Shown here in pieces: positions 21,350 through 32,654 of a stretch of 64,000 nt of DNA. This DNA is from Apoderus coryli (Eukaryota; Arthropoda; Insecta; Coleoptera; Attelabidae): contig OU452205.1 in the NCBI GenBank assembly GCA_911728435.2, positions 12,220,260-12,284,259 of the forward strand, in the 5' to 3' direction. The translations under genes were made by a program, and so were the position numbers. The notes beneath the pieces are model-generated. The model made no database searches. It worked only from the letters and a program-made list of their open reading frames with translations, and was not told the origin of the DNA. Position 1 is the stretch's first letter. Each line of letters opens with the position of its first letter.

Positions 21350-22965
21350 TATGATATAGAAAACCACAACTCGATGTCCCTTTGTAATGTCAATACCGAC
21401 CGCAGCAGTCTATAGGCACACCCTTTTTCATAACGATATAAAAAAATATAAAAAATATAACGGTATAATTCCACAGGTATCTATGTATAATATAACAGCT
21501 GTTTCCAGTGGTGTGTGTTTACGATTATTAGTTAAAAAAATATTTATAAATCTATTACACATACTGCAATAGGTGCTTGTTAAAATATTTAGAACTTTTT
21601 GAATTAGGATACTAGTTTTATATGAATTATTATTATATCATTATTTTTTGAATTTTCTATATTATGTATTGACTTTTCTCTAAATTAATGGGCACGTCTA
21701 TGGAACGACGTTAGTTCACACTGTTACTCCCTCTGCCCCTACCCGTTGTATTTCAATTATGTTTAAGGCTATTTCCGCTAAACAATATTTGGTGCTACTC
21801 CGTAGATATTTATTTAATCTAAATCCAGATCGGCGTGTCACTGATGGCGACTATAACTACATGTACTATATATTTTTGTTTGTGTACTTCCTATACACTT
21901 GTCCTTAAAAGCCTTCTGTATCATTTCCTTAGTTCCTGCACAAACTTTTTCAACTTTAAACCAAACCTTAATGCAGAATTAGTTGGTTATGTCTCTCCGT
22001 CAGTTTGAAAGCCTTCAATGAATAAATAAAATGAAACGAACCCAAAAATGTTGCTCTAAACAAATACGCACTATGCATGAACTAGCAATAACTTAAGAAA
22101 TACACCAACATTTATTATTTCCTAATTAATTACATAATTTTTTGACATGATGGTGACAAGAACCACCCCATACACTTCGATTCCTTTGTAATTGAAATTC
22201 CAAAATAATTTAATTTTATACGCTTATGATTAATAAAACAATGAATTCCATAATATGTTCTCCTTCAAATATTAGTCATAATTATTACAATATAGTTCTC
22301 TCGTAAATTGTATAGGGGAATTGGATAAGCAAAATACATCCGAGAACTAGAGTTCTGAAAAAAGGAAGTACCTGCCTATTGAATCGATAACGTATCTAAA
22401 CGTTTATGCACTTTATTGTTTATTAGAATTCCCAATATACGTAATAAATAAATTTAGATCCAGCGGAATCATTTTTTATGTATGGGGAAAAGCCAGACGC
22501 AGCAGTTTTTTCTTTAAAAAAATATTGCATTTGTTTATAGTGCATTGAGTGAACAATTTTTTCTCAGCATGTTTCATAAATTGTTCCCTAGATAACATTA
22601 TAACATTTCCCGCGACAAATGTAATTCTTGGTATACCTGGTGTTGGCTTAACTGATGAAGAAGCGGTATGTAATACTTTGTAAACAAAACAAATTCTGTT
22701 CTTTGTGTTACCGAATCTTCAACATACCCTTCAGCAAACGTTCCAAGACTTCCAACTGCCAGCGGATGATCCTCGAAATGTATGAACCACATATAATTTA
22801 CTATTTTCGACTCCAAGAAAATTAGCTACTGTTTCAGTCTGATTGCCTATTGCGGTAAGGATAAAAGAGCCGACAATCTTTTGCGACAGAAAGATGAAAA
22901 GCTATACCTACTTTTTGCAATATTTAACTTATTATTCTTCAGTGACTACAATTCTTCGCTTACAT
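21350..22965. other. AT-rich stretch, one unexplained open frame
   Basis: A minus-strand frame at 22598-22816 has fairly normal protein composition (VNYMWFIHFEDHPLAVGSLG) but I cannot place it in any family, and it has no splice or promoter context. The rest shows nothing. Confidence 0.3.
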
Positions 22966-22967
22966 TA

Positions 22968-23280
22968 TTACTTTCCCGCACAGGGAAAGTAGTGTAAACG
23001 CCTAAAAATGCAATAAAGATTTATATAACTATTTTCAAGTTTCCTGAGACGATTAAGACCATTTCCAGATGGAAGTCTGTCTGTCTGTGATGGTGTGTAT
23101 GTATGTGTGTCTGTATGTATTCTACCATCTACTTTTGAACCGAAAATGGCTATAAATTTAACAATAAAAAATCCAGGGCCGTATTTAAAAAAAACGAAGT
23201 TGATGATGGGTTTTCGAAAACGAAACGTCGTAGTGAAAATTTGTAAACGATATATTTTTCTCATCATAAAGTAACATTAA
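22968..23280 (+). repeat. Dispersed repeat 'ACTTTCCC', copy 2, with (TCTG)/(TATG) tract
   Basis: It has the same head hairpin (ACTTTCCC..GGGAAAGT) and CAAGTTTCCTGAGACGATTA as copy 1. It includes a simple repeat GTCTGTCTGTCTGTG followed by TATGTATGTGTGTCTG at 23080-23118. A copy of the dispersed hairpin motif lies at 23200-23227. Confidence 0.75.
23200..23227 (+). other. Dispersed hairpin motif inside repeat ACTTTCCC
   Basis: TTGATGA-T-GG-GTTTTCGAAAAC-GAAACG. The 12-base GTTTTCGAAAAC is a perfect palindrome. The first base of the box is T instead of C. Confidence 0.6.
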
Positions 23281-23284
23281 GGAA

Positions 23285-24515
23285 GTGCTTTTCATTTTTT
23301 TATATCAGTAAAAATAATGTCAGAAATAAATAAAAACTAAAATCGCATTTTTTCAAAAATACTCAAAAACGGCTAAAGCTGGTTTACTTTTGGAAACACC
23401 ATTTAAAAGGTGTTTCGATTGTACAACTTTTCTCTAATTTAACCGCCATTGTAACTCCTAGCGTTTCCAAGATTCCAATGCTATCCCATTCTTATTTTGG
23501 ACACAATGTACAAATAAAATACAATATTTATTGCCAGGTCTCTGTGGGGTCATTGGTAGGGTTAAAAATTAAAAAAAAAAATAAAAAAAAATTGATGTTT
23601 TTGTCATGGAAATTCCAAATTTTGAATTTTTTTTACAAGAAAAAATTTTTATCCGCACTGATTTGAATTTGAATTTTATAGAAATTTTGACTAATATTGA
23701 TAATTTTTATTAATAAATGGTCAAAAATGATTTTTTTTAGTTGCATTAATTTGTATCACTATAGTAAATTTCCAGAATCTTCTATATCATGTAATGTTAC
23801 CTGGCTAATTTTACAAATCCGACCAACTGCCGAAATTTCAGTAGTAACCACAACATTAATCATTAAATACAATTTACCTGGAGCATTATCAACCACACTA
23901 CCTATTTATGGCTTTATCAGGTCACCAAACTATGCTATTAATAAGTGGTTCTGAAAAAAAACTGGAGGACCACGTATATAAAAAAATCAAATTTTTAGGA
24001 AGTATTGAGGTAGATTAAGTAAAGCATATCATCTACTGGAGTCTTCTTCAGACATAAATCTAGGGTAAAGTAAAAACAAGAAAATAACTTTATTTGTGTA
24101 AGCAATTTATATTAAAATAAATTATATTCATATTTTTAATAGAATTTCTATAATTTAATCTTCAACTGATCAATAATTTACACAAAAAAAAATTAATAAG
24201 TCAAATTGATGATATTATAAGTTACTTAATGATCAGTTCTACAATACATAATTATCGCAATAGCCTTCTTTTATCAAAACATATATATTGGAAAAGTAAG
24301 ACGTCAACAAGTGATATTGAATATTGTACACATGTTTCCAGTTCTTTTTGCAAAATTACCATATACAAAATGCCGTCATCTATCAACCTGATAAATAATA
24401 ATATATAAAACGCTTATCATTTACCCAAGCATCATGCAACAATACTAACACATAACCTTGAATATATTATTTTTTATTGTTACAAAAATCAAACGATTGA
24501 AACATGGCATCTTCT
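23285..24515. other. AT-rich non-genic stretch
   Basis: No gene recognised between the ACTTTCCC repeat and the LINE 3' end. Open frames are low-complexity. Confidence 0.4.
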
Positions 24516-24650
24516 CTAATAATAATAATAATAATCTTTATTAACTACGTTTTGTACAAAACAATTGCAGTACGTCAAAACACAAAAACTATATCTACAA
24601 CAAAAAACATGAAAGTGTAAGTAACATAGGTACAAACAAATTAAAAGCGA

Positions 24651-27404
24651 CTAATTGCTAAAATGTATAACTTCCTGGGAATATTCTTCCACAGAATAAA
24701 AAGCATGCTTGAGCAAGTATGATTTTATAGTTCTTTTGAACATTTCTGAACTGTACTCCCGGACCCTACGAGGAAGTGCATTATACAACCGAATCTGTAG
24801 GGAATTCTTTGCAGACTTAGTCAATCTCCATCGCCGAGCCCGTACCAAGTCCGCAGATCTCGTACCGTACTCATGACAAGTTGAGTTAATACACAAATCG
24901 GGCTTACATCTGTGAATCTCAAGCAGTTGATAATATATATATAAAGACGGGAGAGGCATTATATTGAGAGATTTGAAAATGGGCTTGCAATGCTCCAGAT
25001 ATCCAGCATTTGCCAGAATGCGAACCACCTTTTTTTGCACTCTAAATATTTGAATAGCCGATGATGAGTTACCCCAGAGACTCACTCCATAAGAAATATG
25101 AGAATGGAACAGTGAGAAATAAACAGTTCTCAGAGCTTGCTGACTCAGACAATGTCTGATCCTCCTAATAACGTAAATACTAGAAGACAACTTACCCCTG
25201 AGAAAATCAACGTGCGACGCCCAGCAAAGCGCATCATCAACAATAATCCCCAATAAGTTGGCTGTTCGTCCCCGAGCATGACCACTAGCACTAGAAAATG
25301 TAAGTCTCTGAGTCTTATCAATATTTAGTTTCAGCAGATTACTAGTGAACCAGCCATTCGCAACTCCCTCAAGGTGCTCCGTACGACCTTCGAGCTGTGA
25401 AACACTGCTCCCATAACACACCAAAGAGGTATCATCAGCATAAAGAGTGACCCTTCCAGGATTCAAATAACTATATAGGTCGTTAATATAAATGACAAAG
25501 AGCAACGGACCCAACACAGAGCCCTGGGGCACTCCACTCGTTAATACCCTCACCTCAGACAGCTCCGACCGAAGAGCCACTGTCTGTCCTCTGCCAGTCA
25601 GGTACGACCGCAGCAGCTGCAACGAGAGTCCCCGCACACCATATCGAGAAAGCTTGGTCAGAAGAACTTCATGAGACACACAGTCAAAGGCCTTGCTCAG
25701 ATCACATAAGGTGAGATTAATAAATTCACATCTCTCCAGGCCCTCGACTATGTCAGACACCACACGAGCCACCGCCTGAACTGTCGACCGACCACCCCTG
25801 AAACCAAACTGTCCAGGACACAAAAGGTTATTCGCTTCCAAAAAAGAAGTTAGATTTTGTTTTAATATAATCTCGAAAATTTTTCCAAATATAGGAACTA
25901 TAGAAATCGGTCGGTAATCAGAAGCATTATCGATGTTACCCTTTTTAAATACAGGGATAACTCTAGTCAACTTGAATGGCTCAGGGAAAATGCCGCCGCA
26001 CAAACATAAATTGAAGATGTGCACTAAAGGCTTAACCAAGATCTGTGCATATTCCTTCACAAAGAAACTGCTGCAGTCAAACATATCAACACTGCCCGAG
26101 TTTTTTAAGTGGCGAATGGTCTCCAGGAGCTGAAACTCCGAGACAGGCAACATACAAAAGGAGCTAGGCTGCATCGGTATCCGACTTAACATATGCACCC
26201 GCTCACCAAGATCCACAGACATGGCCTCAGTAATTTTATTAGCAACAGATACAAAAAAACTGTTAAACTCGGAAGGTGTAAGCCGAGTACTAACTGGCAT
26301 TGTACAATAGTTTCTTTCACTATTAATTATTCTCCAGATATCACGTGGTTTATTAGTGGAGCTAGCTATATATCTCTCGTAGGCCATCTTTTTATGGTCA
26401 ATAATAGTCTTCCTATAATCTGCATGCAACGAGTTATACAGGGTCCGATGAGAAGCGTCGCCCGTCGACTCACAAACTATCTTAATGGCCATGAGCTTGT
26501 CCCTTTTCTCTCGAAGCTCCGATGTAAACCAGTTAACTGGCGTTCTACGATTCTGATGTTTCTTGATCGGAAAATATGTATTAATATTTTGTTGGAAAAT
26601 ACCCAACAGGTAAGATGACAGAAAATCAACATCATTGGAACAAAAAAATTGATCCCAATCCATTGACTTCAGGGCTTCTCTCATATCAGAGAGACCCGCC
26701 TGAGTAACCGTTCGTCGAGAACTACTGTTAACCTTAACACCCGAAGAAACCCGAATCTCAATGACCTGAGCAGCATGGTCAGATATGCAGGGATCAAAAA
26801 CACGAGAGGCATACAAACTCTCATCCAAATTAGTAAGAACATTGTCTATGCAACTACGGGAACTGTCAGTCACTCTAGTAAAATCAGATATTGTAATTTT
26901 AAGACCAAAACTCTGTACTGTCGATATCAAGTCGCAGTCCCTGTAAGGTCTATCAAAATGATAATTAAAGTCGCCAATTACGACAACTCCCTCATACCTA
27001 AACAAAAGTTCATCCAATACTTGCTCAAGCTGGCAAACAAATATATTAAGATCACCGGATGTAGATCTATACACACCAAGAACCAGCACTCGAACATCAC
27101 ACAATTCCAACGCACAAAACTCAGCCTCCATGTCAATACAATAAGCAGATACATCTATCGTCTTTACATTAACACCATTGCGCGCGAACAAACATACACC
27201 TCCGCGAATACGCGAACTCCTACAAAATGACGATACCATCTCGTAATCGAAGAGATTCACAGTCATCAAATCATTCACACTAGTAAACCAATGTTCACTA
27301 AAGCATAGTACATCAAATTTGTTCTTATCAAAACATAAATTTAGCTGATCAATTTTGTTGGCCAGACTCTGTGCATTTAAGTGAAAAATGACAAGCTTGT
27401 CCAT
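24651..27404 (-). CDS. LINE ORF2: apurinic endonuclease + reverse transcriptase (917 aa)
   Basis: This protein nicks target DNA and copies the element RNA at the nick. Endonuclease landmarks run in order: HLNAQSL (Asn10), FSEHWF (Glu37), GVYRS (about 110-114), GDFN (144-147), CIDNVLTN (Asp187) and SDH (208-210), which together form a complete catalytic set. The reverse transcriptase follows: RVIPVFKKGN, SDYRPISIVPIFGKIFE, LSKAFDCVSH (Asp574), TSGVPQGSVLGPLLF and LYADDTSLV (YADD at 655-658). A thumb/C-terminal region ends in AFYSVEEYSQE. Length is in the usual range for the group. No RNase H or zinc-knuckle end domain is visible. The start chosen is the first ATG, 14 bases after the ORF1 stop and in another frame, so translation probably uses reinitiation or internal entry. 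All active-site residues are present, so the frame could be functional. Confidence 0.92.
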   Translation of the reverse strand: MDKLVIFHLNAQSLANKIDQLNLCFDKNKFDVLCFSEHWFTSVNDLMTVNLFDYEMVSSFCRSSRIRGGVCLFARNGVNVKTIDVSAYCIDMEAEFCALELCDVRVLVLGVYRSTSGDLNIFVCQLEQVLDELLFRYEGVVVIGDFNYHFDRPYRDCDLISTVQSFGLKITISDFTRVTDSSRSCIDNVLTNLDESLYASRVFDPCISDHAAQVIEIRVSSGVKVNSSSRRTVTQAGLSDMREALKSMDWDQFFCSNDVDFLSSYLLGIFQQNINTYFPIKKHQNRRTPVNWFTSELREKRDKLMAIKIVCESTGDASHRTLYNSLHADYRKTIIDHKKMAYERYIASSTNKPRDIWRIINSERNYCTMPVSTRLTPSEFNSFFVSVANKITEAMSVDLGERVHMLSRIPMQPSSFCMLPVSEFQLLETIRHLKNSGSVDMFDCSSFFVKEYAQILVKPLVHIFNLCLCGGIFPEPFKLTRVIPVFKKGNIDNASDYRPISIVPIFGKIFEIILKQNLTSFLEANNLLCPGQFGFRGGRSTVQAVARVVSDIVEGLERCEFINLTLCDLSKAFDCVSHEVLLTKLSRYGVRGLSLQLLRSYLTGRGQTVALRSELSEVRVLTSGVPQGSVLGPLLFVIYINDLYSYLNPGRVTLYADDTSLVCYGSSVSQLEGRTEHLEGVANGWFTSNLLKLNIDKTQRLTFSSASGHARGRTANLLGIIVDDALCWASHVDFLRGKLSSSIYVIRRIRHCLSQQALRTVYFSLFHSHISYGVSLWGNSSSAIQIFRVQKKVVRILANAGYLEHCKPIFKSLNIMPLPSLYIYYQLLEIHRCKPDLCINSTCHEYGTRSADLVRARRWRLTKSAKNSLQIRLYNALPRRVREYSSEMFKRTIKSYLLKHAFYSVEEYSQEVIHFSN

Positions 27405-27418
27405 CAGTCCACCAGAAT

Positions 27419-28654
27419 CTAGTCCTTTGTGGTCACTATGTTCCTCATGTGAAAAAACTTATTAATTCGAGTACCATTACACCAGTTGGCAGGGTTCAAA
27501 AATGTGTCAACGTTTGCCTCAGATACACCAACTTTAAATGAGGAGTACTCCTTCGGATACCTGGAATTCAGCTTCGAGCAAGTAACTTCAGGATACCTAG
27601 CCTTCAATGAGGAAAGCAGCTCATCCTCAGTCGTCATAGGATGTAGTCTGAATACATGAAAATATTTCAGTGAGGGTACCGCTTTAATCATCCGGGTGTT
27701 AAACGATATCTCACCAGTCGCAGTACCCACAACAGTTTTAGGTTTAGTAAGACCTCTAGGCTTCGTATGTCCAACCTTATCAGCCGTTTTCCCAACCTTA
27801 TTCTTGTTGCCGACAGCCTTTCCAAGAGAAATTATATCATGGCATTTCTGTTGCGTAGTGGCATTCAATACTGCCGAGGAAACCTGCTGTCTGGAAACCT
27901 TCTGGGCATATGTCATTTTCGGGTCACCGTCATTCGATATAACCTTTGAAGCTGGACCATCACATCTGTCATAAGCTGACAAATTTTCTATCATTGGTTT
28001 TCCCTTCTTTTCACCCACACCACAAGCATTTAGATCTATAACAGGAACAACCATCCCAGAGTCAGCGGTTGAGGGAACCGACGAACCCGACGGGGTAGCA
28101 GCAACCACCATCCGATTTAATTCTCCGGACCATGGAGCAAGACCTGAAAAGGCGTCCCTTATTGCCATGCTAATCATTGATTGTATGGTATTGTTATTGT
28201 CAAGTATAGCATTCTTTACGATGTTAGTCAAGTGATTATCCAAGTTAAGATCAGTAGCACTTTGACTTAATATAGAGGGCCTGTCTATATCAATTTCTGT
28301 ACAATCAGTCTGAACAGAACACTCCATAGTAGACCTTGACGCAAATCTCTCCAGGTTTCTCTCCAAAAATGCGATATTATCACTCTGAAGACTCAATCTG
28401 CTGTTCAGATCACTAATCTTCTTTTTTAATGATGCATTCTCCTCCGTCAACTGCACATTACGCCCCTGGGCCTCCGCAAGTTTGTTGCGCAGGTCGTTAG
28501 TTAGCGTTTGAGAAGTGATTTTCCTGTCGTCATCCTTTTTCTCGTATACAAGAGAAACGTATCCAGTATTTCTCGGTGAACCAGAATCAGTCTTGTCCGA
28601 GCTCAGTGAGGATTTTTGGGAACGTGTCAACGTTCCTGTCTTATTCACATTCAT
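27419..28654 (-). CDS. LINE ORF1: coiled-coil, RRM-like RNA-binding protein (411 aa)
   Basis: ORF1 proteins of this group coat element RNA. Residues 1-30 are Ser/Thr-rich and basic. Residues about 51-104 form a heptad-patterned coiled coil (NDLRNKLAEAQGR, LTEENASLKKKI, SRLSLQ, FLERNLERF), which would trimerise or dimerise the protein. The middle (about 130-310) is low in recognisable motifs and rich in Ser/Thr/Lys. The last about 95 residues (VPSLKYFHVFRLHPM, then EYSSFKVGV, ANWCNG, FFHMRN) look like the RRM-like fold seen at the ORF1 C-terminus of CR1-type elements. No CCHC knuckles or PHD finger are visible. It lies 14 bases upstream of ORF2. Function is inferred from position and fold pattern. 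Confidence 0.82.
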   Translation of the reverse strand: MNVNKTGTLTRSQKSSLSSDKTDSGSPRNTGYVSLVYEKKDDDRKITSQTLTNDLRNKLAEAQGRNVQLTEENASLKKKISDLNSRLSLQSDNIAFLERNLERFASRSTMECSVQTDCTEIDIDRPSILSQSATDLNLDNHLTNIVKNAILDNNNTIQSMISMAIRDAFSGLAPWSGELNRMVVAATPSGSSVPSTADSGMVVPVIDLNACGVGEKKGKPMIENLSAYDRCDGPASKVISNDGDPKMTYAQKVSRQQVSSAVLNATTQQKCHDIISLGKAVGNKNKVGKTADKVGHTKPRGLTKPKTVVGTATGEISFNTRMIKAVPSLKYFHVFRLHPMTTEDELLSSLKARYPEVTCSKLNSRYPKEYSSFKVGVSEANVDTFLNPANWCNGTRINKFFHMRNIVTTKD

Positions 28655-28756
28655 TTTCAGAATGTATGTTTCAGAAAGATTAATTAATTAATATGTAGGT
28701 ATGTGCCTGAAACAAAAAAAATCGTGGAATCAAAATTGAGTTCCACAAAAATGTAT

Positions 28757-29252
28757 ATACAATATGTCCACGGAGAGAGTTTGGAAGAGGAAAAACTTTT
28801 TTATTTGTAGATTTAGAAGAAAAAGTCATTCTTTATAAACACGTCTGCTTGTGTCGAAACTACAATTTCAAATACCAAATTTACGATTACTATACAGGGT
28901 ATATCAAAAATAACATTTTTAATGATTTTGATTTTTTTGTTTTAATTTTATGAAAATATTTTCAAAATCGTGATTTATTACACCAATTGTGCAAAAAACA
29001 CTAAAAAACTTTTTTCTCATAGTGGTTGATTTCAGCTACTATTAAAATAATAAAATTAAAAAATAAACAAGTAAATCAAAATAATTCAAAAAGTTTTTTT
29101 GATATACCCTGTATAGTAATCGTAAATTTGGTATTTGAAATTGTAGTTTCGACACAAGCAGACGTTTTTATAAAGAATGACTTTTTCGTCTAAATCTACA
29201 AATAAAAAAGTCTTTCCTCTTCCAAACTCTATCACTGGACACATTGTACATA
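28757..29252. mobile_element. Palindromic element, about 165-180-bp arms
   Basis: Left arm 28757-28937 (TACAATATGTCCA, then GAGAGTTTGGAAGAGG, then GTCATTCTTTATAAA, then ATACAGGGTATATCAAAAA) is inverted at 29087-29252. The middle about 150 bp are AT-rich. The inner boundary carries ATACAGGGTATA/TATACCCTGTAT, so one palindrome may be nested inside another. No ORF. It abuts the 5' side of the LINE. Confidence 0.85.
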
Positions 29253-29955
29253 GGGTGAGTCAGGTTTTTGTAGCAGGAAATTAACAACTTATAGAATGTA
29301 ATTTTTTAAGATGAAAATCTTATACAAACATATATCCGTGGAAGCCTTGTTTCTGAGATACAGGGTGTGAAAGTTTCAGGATTGATTTAATTATTTACTT
29401 ATTTTTTTTTTATTGATTTAGAATTAACTAATTAGTGTTCTATTTCCTTCTGTGTTTTTTGCAATAAAAATTAAATTAAATGTAGTCTCACCTTTTAACT
29501 ACCTACTCCTGAATTTCAAAATTTAAAAAATACCGTTCTCTTACAAATAAATTTTATTTCTCTCCAAATCAGTACACTACTCGAAAAACATACAAGAGAC
29601 TAAAACTTTTCTACATTAAACAGACATTTTAAATTGTTATTTAATAGAAAGCAGAGGCGGCGCACAAAAACTTGGAGAGGCTCAAATTCAATACAAACCC
29701 CAAAAATATTTTTTCAATTTGAGTTTTCTTCGGGTGGTCAATTGTGATAAATAATTTTTTTTATTATAAAACTTTTTTAAACGAAAAACAATATCTATTC
29801 AACACAACATACCAGGCAATTAATATTGTCAAATCCATCTTTATAAAATGAGTTTTATATATTTAAATGTCGTGTTTGTAATAATGAAGAAAATTGTTTG
29901 TTATTATTGATTTGAATATGTTGGCATTCGTGTTCGATCGAAAAGAATTGTGGCC
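29253..29955. other. AT-rich stretch with transposon-end words
   Basis: ACATAGGGTGAGTCAGG (about 29248) and ATACAGGGTGTGAAAG (29352) resemble ends of decayed elements. No gene. Confidence 0.4.
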
Positions 29956-29959
29956 AAAC

Positions 29960-29989
29960 CTGAAGAAGTTACTAATTAGTAACGAAAAC
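29960..29989 (+). other. Dispersed hairpin motif, copy at 30.0 kb
   Basis: CTGAAGA-A-GTTACTAATTAGTAAC-GAAAAC. The 16-base stem region is a perfect palindrome unrelated in sequence to the other copies. Confidence 0.65.
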
Positions 29990-31855
29990 TCATTATTGAT
30001 TATATGTAAGTAATTAAGATAATAAGTAAAATAATAATAAAAAAAATTGATATCGTTTTTGTTTAAAAAAAGTTTTGTAATAAAAAAAATTTTTTATAAG
30101 AACCGAACTCCCCAAGAAAAATCAAATTGGAAAAATTAGGCTCACGGTTAAAGAATAACCAAAGAAAAATATTAAAAAATTATATTTTCTAAGTTGTTAA
30201 AGTCGCGGTATTGTGTACGCGCTAGTATTGTGTAGGCGCTAAAAAAAATTGAGATAAACCATTTTGAAGATCCGTGAGACGATTAAGACCATGAGATAAT
30301 AAGTGACGCTAAAAGTAATTAAACACAATTAATTTCTTAGTAAATCAGTGACTTGCAAGAAAATACCAAAGAGTTTTTTTTTCTTAGAAACAAAGATACC
30401 TAAAAGTATTTCCTACCCTAAAAAAATGCCATTGCGTTGCTTCGTGGGTTATTAGGCCAGCGTTGTGTAGAAATTCTTCTCAATGTTTCACCAACGCAAA
30501 TGGTCTGCATATTCAAGAGATGTCGATATGATGTTCACTTATCTTTAACATTAAAATGTTGAAAATAAATTCCACACGAGGACGACAGAGAAGGCCACAT
30601 AACCCGAGAGTAACGTATATTAAATAAAGATAATAACGGTAAAGCTTTATTGACACAGAAAAATATTTTGATGCCTTCCTAAGCGAAACGCAAAAGAAAA
30701 ATGAAATTATTGGGAGCAGTTATTATATCACACATGTTTATCGAAATTCTATACTCTACACAAAGTTATCAAGAACTGAAACGTATTTTTTTTTTAATAT
30801 TAATAATTTTCAAAACGTCTAGCAAAATCTTTATTTTTGTTGTGGACGGTTTGAAATTCATCTTTACATTACAAATGAAAATAATTCTTGTAAATTTTTA
30901 TTCACTCTTATTGAATGCCAGTTGTTCAATCAAACTAATATATAAACAGTTTTTAAAAAAATTAACTCAAAATGTTCATTAATTATAATAATATTCAGGG
31001 TCAAATGTGACACTAAACTTAAAAGGTTTGAAGTAGCTTCTCTAGTACCTGTTTATTTATTATTAAAATGACGGTATCGCAAAATCTGTTTAAAGAGAAT
31101 CACGAAATTTTTGTAAGATCCAGAGATATGCTAAATATATCTCTTCATCGGACGGTGAGGTGTTTTATTTCCTAAGTACTTTTAGTCATTACGGCAATGG
31201 TCTTGTGCAATTTAATCCTATTTTGAGTGACTTTTATTCAGCTCAATTTAACACGCGGTCTTTATAAAACACAATTGATTATTACTTTAATACATAAACA
31301 CAAGTGAGACTACGACGTCTGACGTTAAAACAACAGAGATTGATTAAAAATATCAACACATGAGCGATTTTATATGTACCTATAATATATTCATTCAAGT
31401 TATTAAATTGCTGCTGCAGTTATTACAGTTAATTTTTTGCCATGGCAAACGCCCAATAATCTGTCACGCAATTCCGTAAACCTGGATCTTTAGAAGAGCA
31501 GAATTTATTGTTTTATTATAAACAAAACTAAAATTTTATGATACACGCGACCTGTTTATTAGGTATTTATCAAAACGGTTGTAAATCGGATTGAAATTTG
31601 CCTTAATATAAAGTGTCTTGGTACACTGCGGGTTGTTTTGTCAATATAATTTTATATTTTATTTGGCGTATTTCACGCTGCTTTCACAATTCTTTAATTA
31701 AAAAAATTTAAATTATCTTTTCGATTGAAGAGATTTGCAGATCACATATCTGTAGATTTGTTCATTATGATTTTACTATATTAAATCAATTTCAGGAAAT
31801 AAAAACACTTGTTTTTTAAATTCCAGTGATAATTTTATTTTAATATAAAAACGTG
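29990..31855. other. AT-rich stretch; partial ACTTTCCC-family copy
   Basis: At 30205-30300 the words GTGTAGGCGCTAAAAAAAAT, CATTTTGAAGATCCG and GAGACGATTAAGACCAT match the ACTTTCCC repeat. The open frame 30701-30982 is Ile/Phe/Leu-rich and low complexity, so not called a gene. Confidence 0.5.
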
Positions 31856-31860
31856 ACACG

Positions 31861-31887
31861 TGTTTTGCTACACAGCACCTTCTTCAG
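31861..31887 (-). other. Dispersed hairpin motif, degenerate copy
   Basis: Minus strand: CTGAAGA-A-GG-TGCTGTGTAGCA-AAACA. The TGCT/AGCA stem is kept; the G of the 3' GAAA box is lost. Confidence 0.45.
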
Positions 31888-32092
31888 GTGTTAAATGATG
31901 AATAATTTCAAAACTAGTTGCTAAAAACGGGTACGTAAAATTATTACAAAATACATTGGGTTGTATAAGAAACAATAAAAGTTTACTATAAAATGATTGT
32001 ATAATATCTGTGAACGAAAGTTAGGTAATTAAATTCAAAAGTAAAGAAAACAAACCAAAACTTTCAAAGTCAAGTCCACAAAATATTTAATC

Positions 32093-32274
32093 CCATTATG
32101 AAAACGTAGTTTCGGCTTAATAAGCTATCATCAGTCCAGTTGACAAAACACCTGTGTACAGCAAACATTGTTGTTGTGTTGTGCTTGCTGTGATGTTTTT
32201 TGTACACGGGTGTTTTGTCAACTGGACTGATGATGGCTTATTAAGCCGAACCTAGTTGCTGTTTTCATAATTGG
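32093..32274. mobile_element. Palindromic element carrying the hairpin motif in both arms
   Basis: Arms 32093-32165 and 32200-32274 are inverted: CATTATGAAAACGTAGTTTC, then AGTCCAGTTGACAAAACACC, then TGTACA. Each arm contains the motif, at 32105-32134 (minus strand, CTGATGA-T-AGCTTATTAAGCC-GAAAC) and 32227-32252 (plus strand, CTGATGA-T-GGCTTATTAAGCC-GAACC). The plus-strand copy has a perfect GGCTT/AAGCC stem. Confidence 0.8.
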
Positions 32275-32617
32275 AGCTTTCATGAATTTGGAAATATTGT
32301 TCAATAATGAAGACACGTTGTTCTATTGTGTAACGCTCCATTGCCACTAACCTGAAACTGTCAGCTGTCGATTTGTTTTGTTTTTGGGTTGCCAACACCT
32401 TACTGCATAAATGGCGGCAAATTCAAACCTTGCGTTAATTTTGGTACACCTTTTATTAATAAAAATATTAAATTAAATCAAGAAAAAACTAACATTATTC
32501 GGTTATTTACGTTTCTTTTCTTAGATCATGATGGTTAATAAAATTTTTAGAATAAATTTGATGTTACTTAATTCACAGAATCGAAAAATGATTGATTGAA
32601 AATTTATCTTTTCAGCA

Positions 32618-32651
32618 CTAATAATGGAACTGGTTTAAGTTCCGAAACATG
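32618..32651 (+). other. Dispersed hairpin motif, copy at 32.6 kb
   Basis: CTAATAA-T-GGAACTGGTTTAAGTTCC-GAAACATG. The stem GGAACT/AGTTCC is shared with the 10.9-kb copy, but with a longer loop. The flank ATGTTTGGATA follows. Confidence 0.55.
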
Positions 32652-32654
32652 TTT

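Larger units (their letters stand above)
24518..28756 (-). mobile_element. Near-full-length CR1/Jockey-group LINE, two open ORFs
   Basis: On the minus strand the order is a short leader, ORF1 (28654-27419), a 14-base gap, ORF2 (27404-24651), about 115 bp of 3' UTR and a terminal (TTA)n run at 24518-24535. Both ORFs are free of stops and frameshifts, in contrast to every other coding relic in the window, so this is the youngest LINE here. The 5' end is not defined: a palindromic element begins at about 28757, and the leader between it and ORF1 is only about 100 bp. No target duplication could be matched. The microsatellite-like tail rather than poly(A) fits the CR1 side of the group. Confidence 0.88.

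Noticed and set aside
22598..22816. 72-codon minus-strand frame with protein-like composition
   Set aside because: No family recognised, no splice sites or promoter; recorded only as an unexplained frame within the gap entry.
24651..28654. Several plus-strand open frames overlapping the LINE (for example 26193-26618, 26775-27230)
   Set aside because: They are antisense shadows of the LINE ORFs with no motifs of their own.
30701..30982. 93-codon frame
   Set aside because: Ile/Leu/Phe/Lys-rich low-complexity translation expected from AT-rich DNA.
32227..32252. Calling each CTGANGA-hairpin-GAAAC copy a working hammerhead ribozyme
   Set aside because: All have one extra base between the box and stem II, and I could not find matching stem I and III with a cleavage triplet; kept as a structural motif only.
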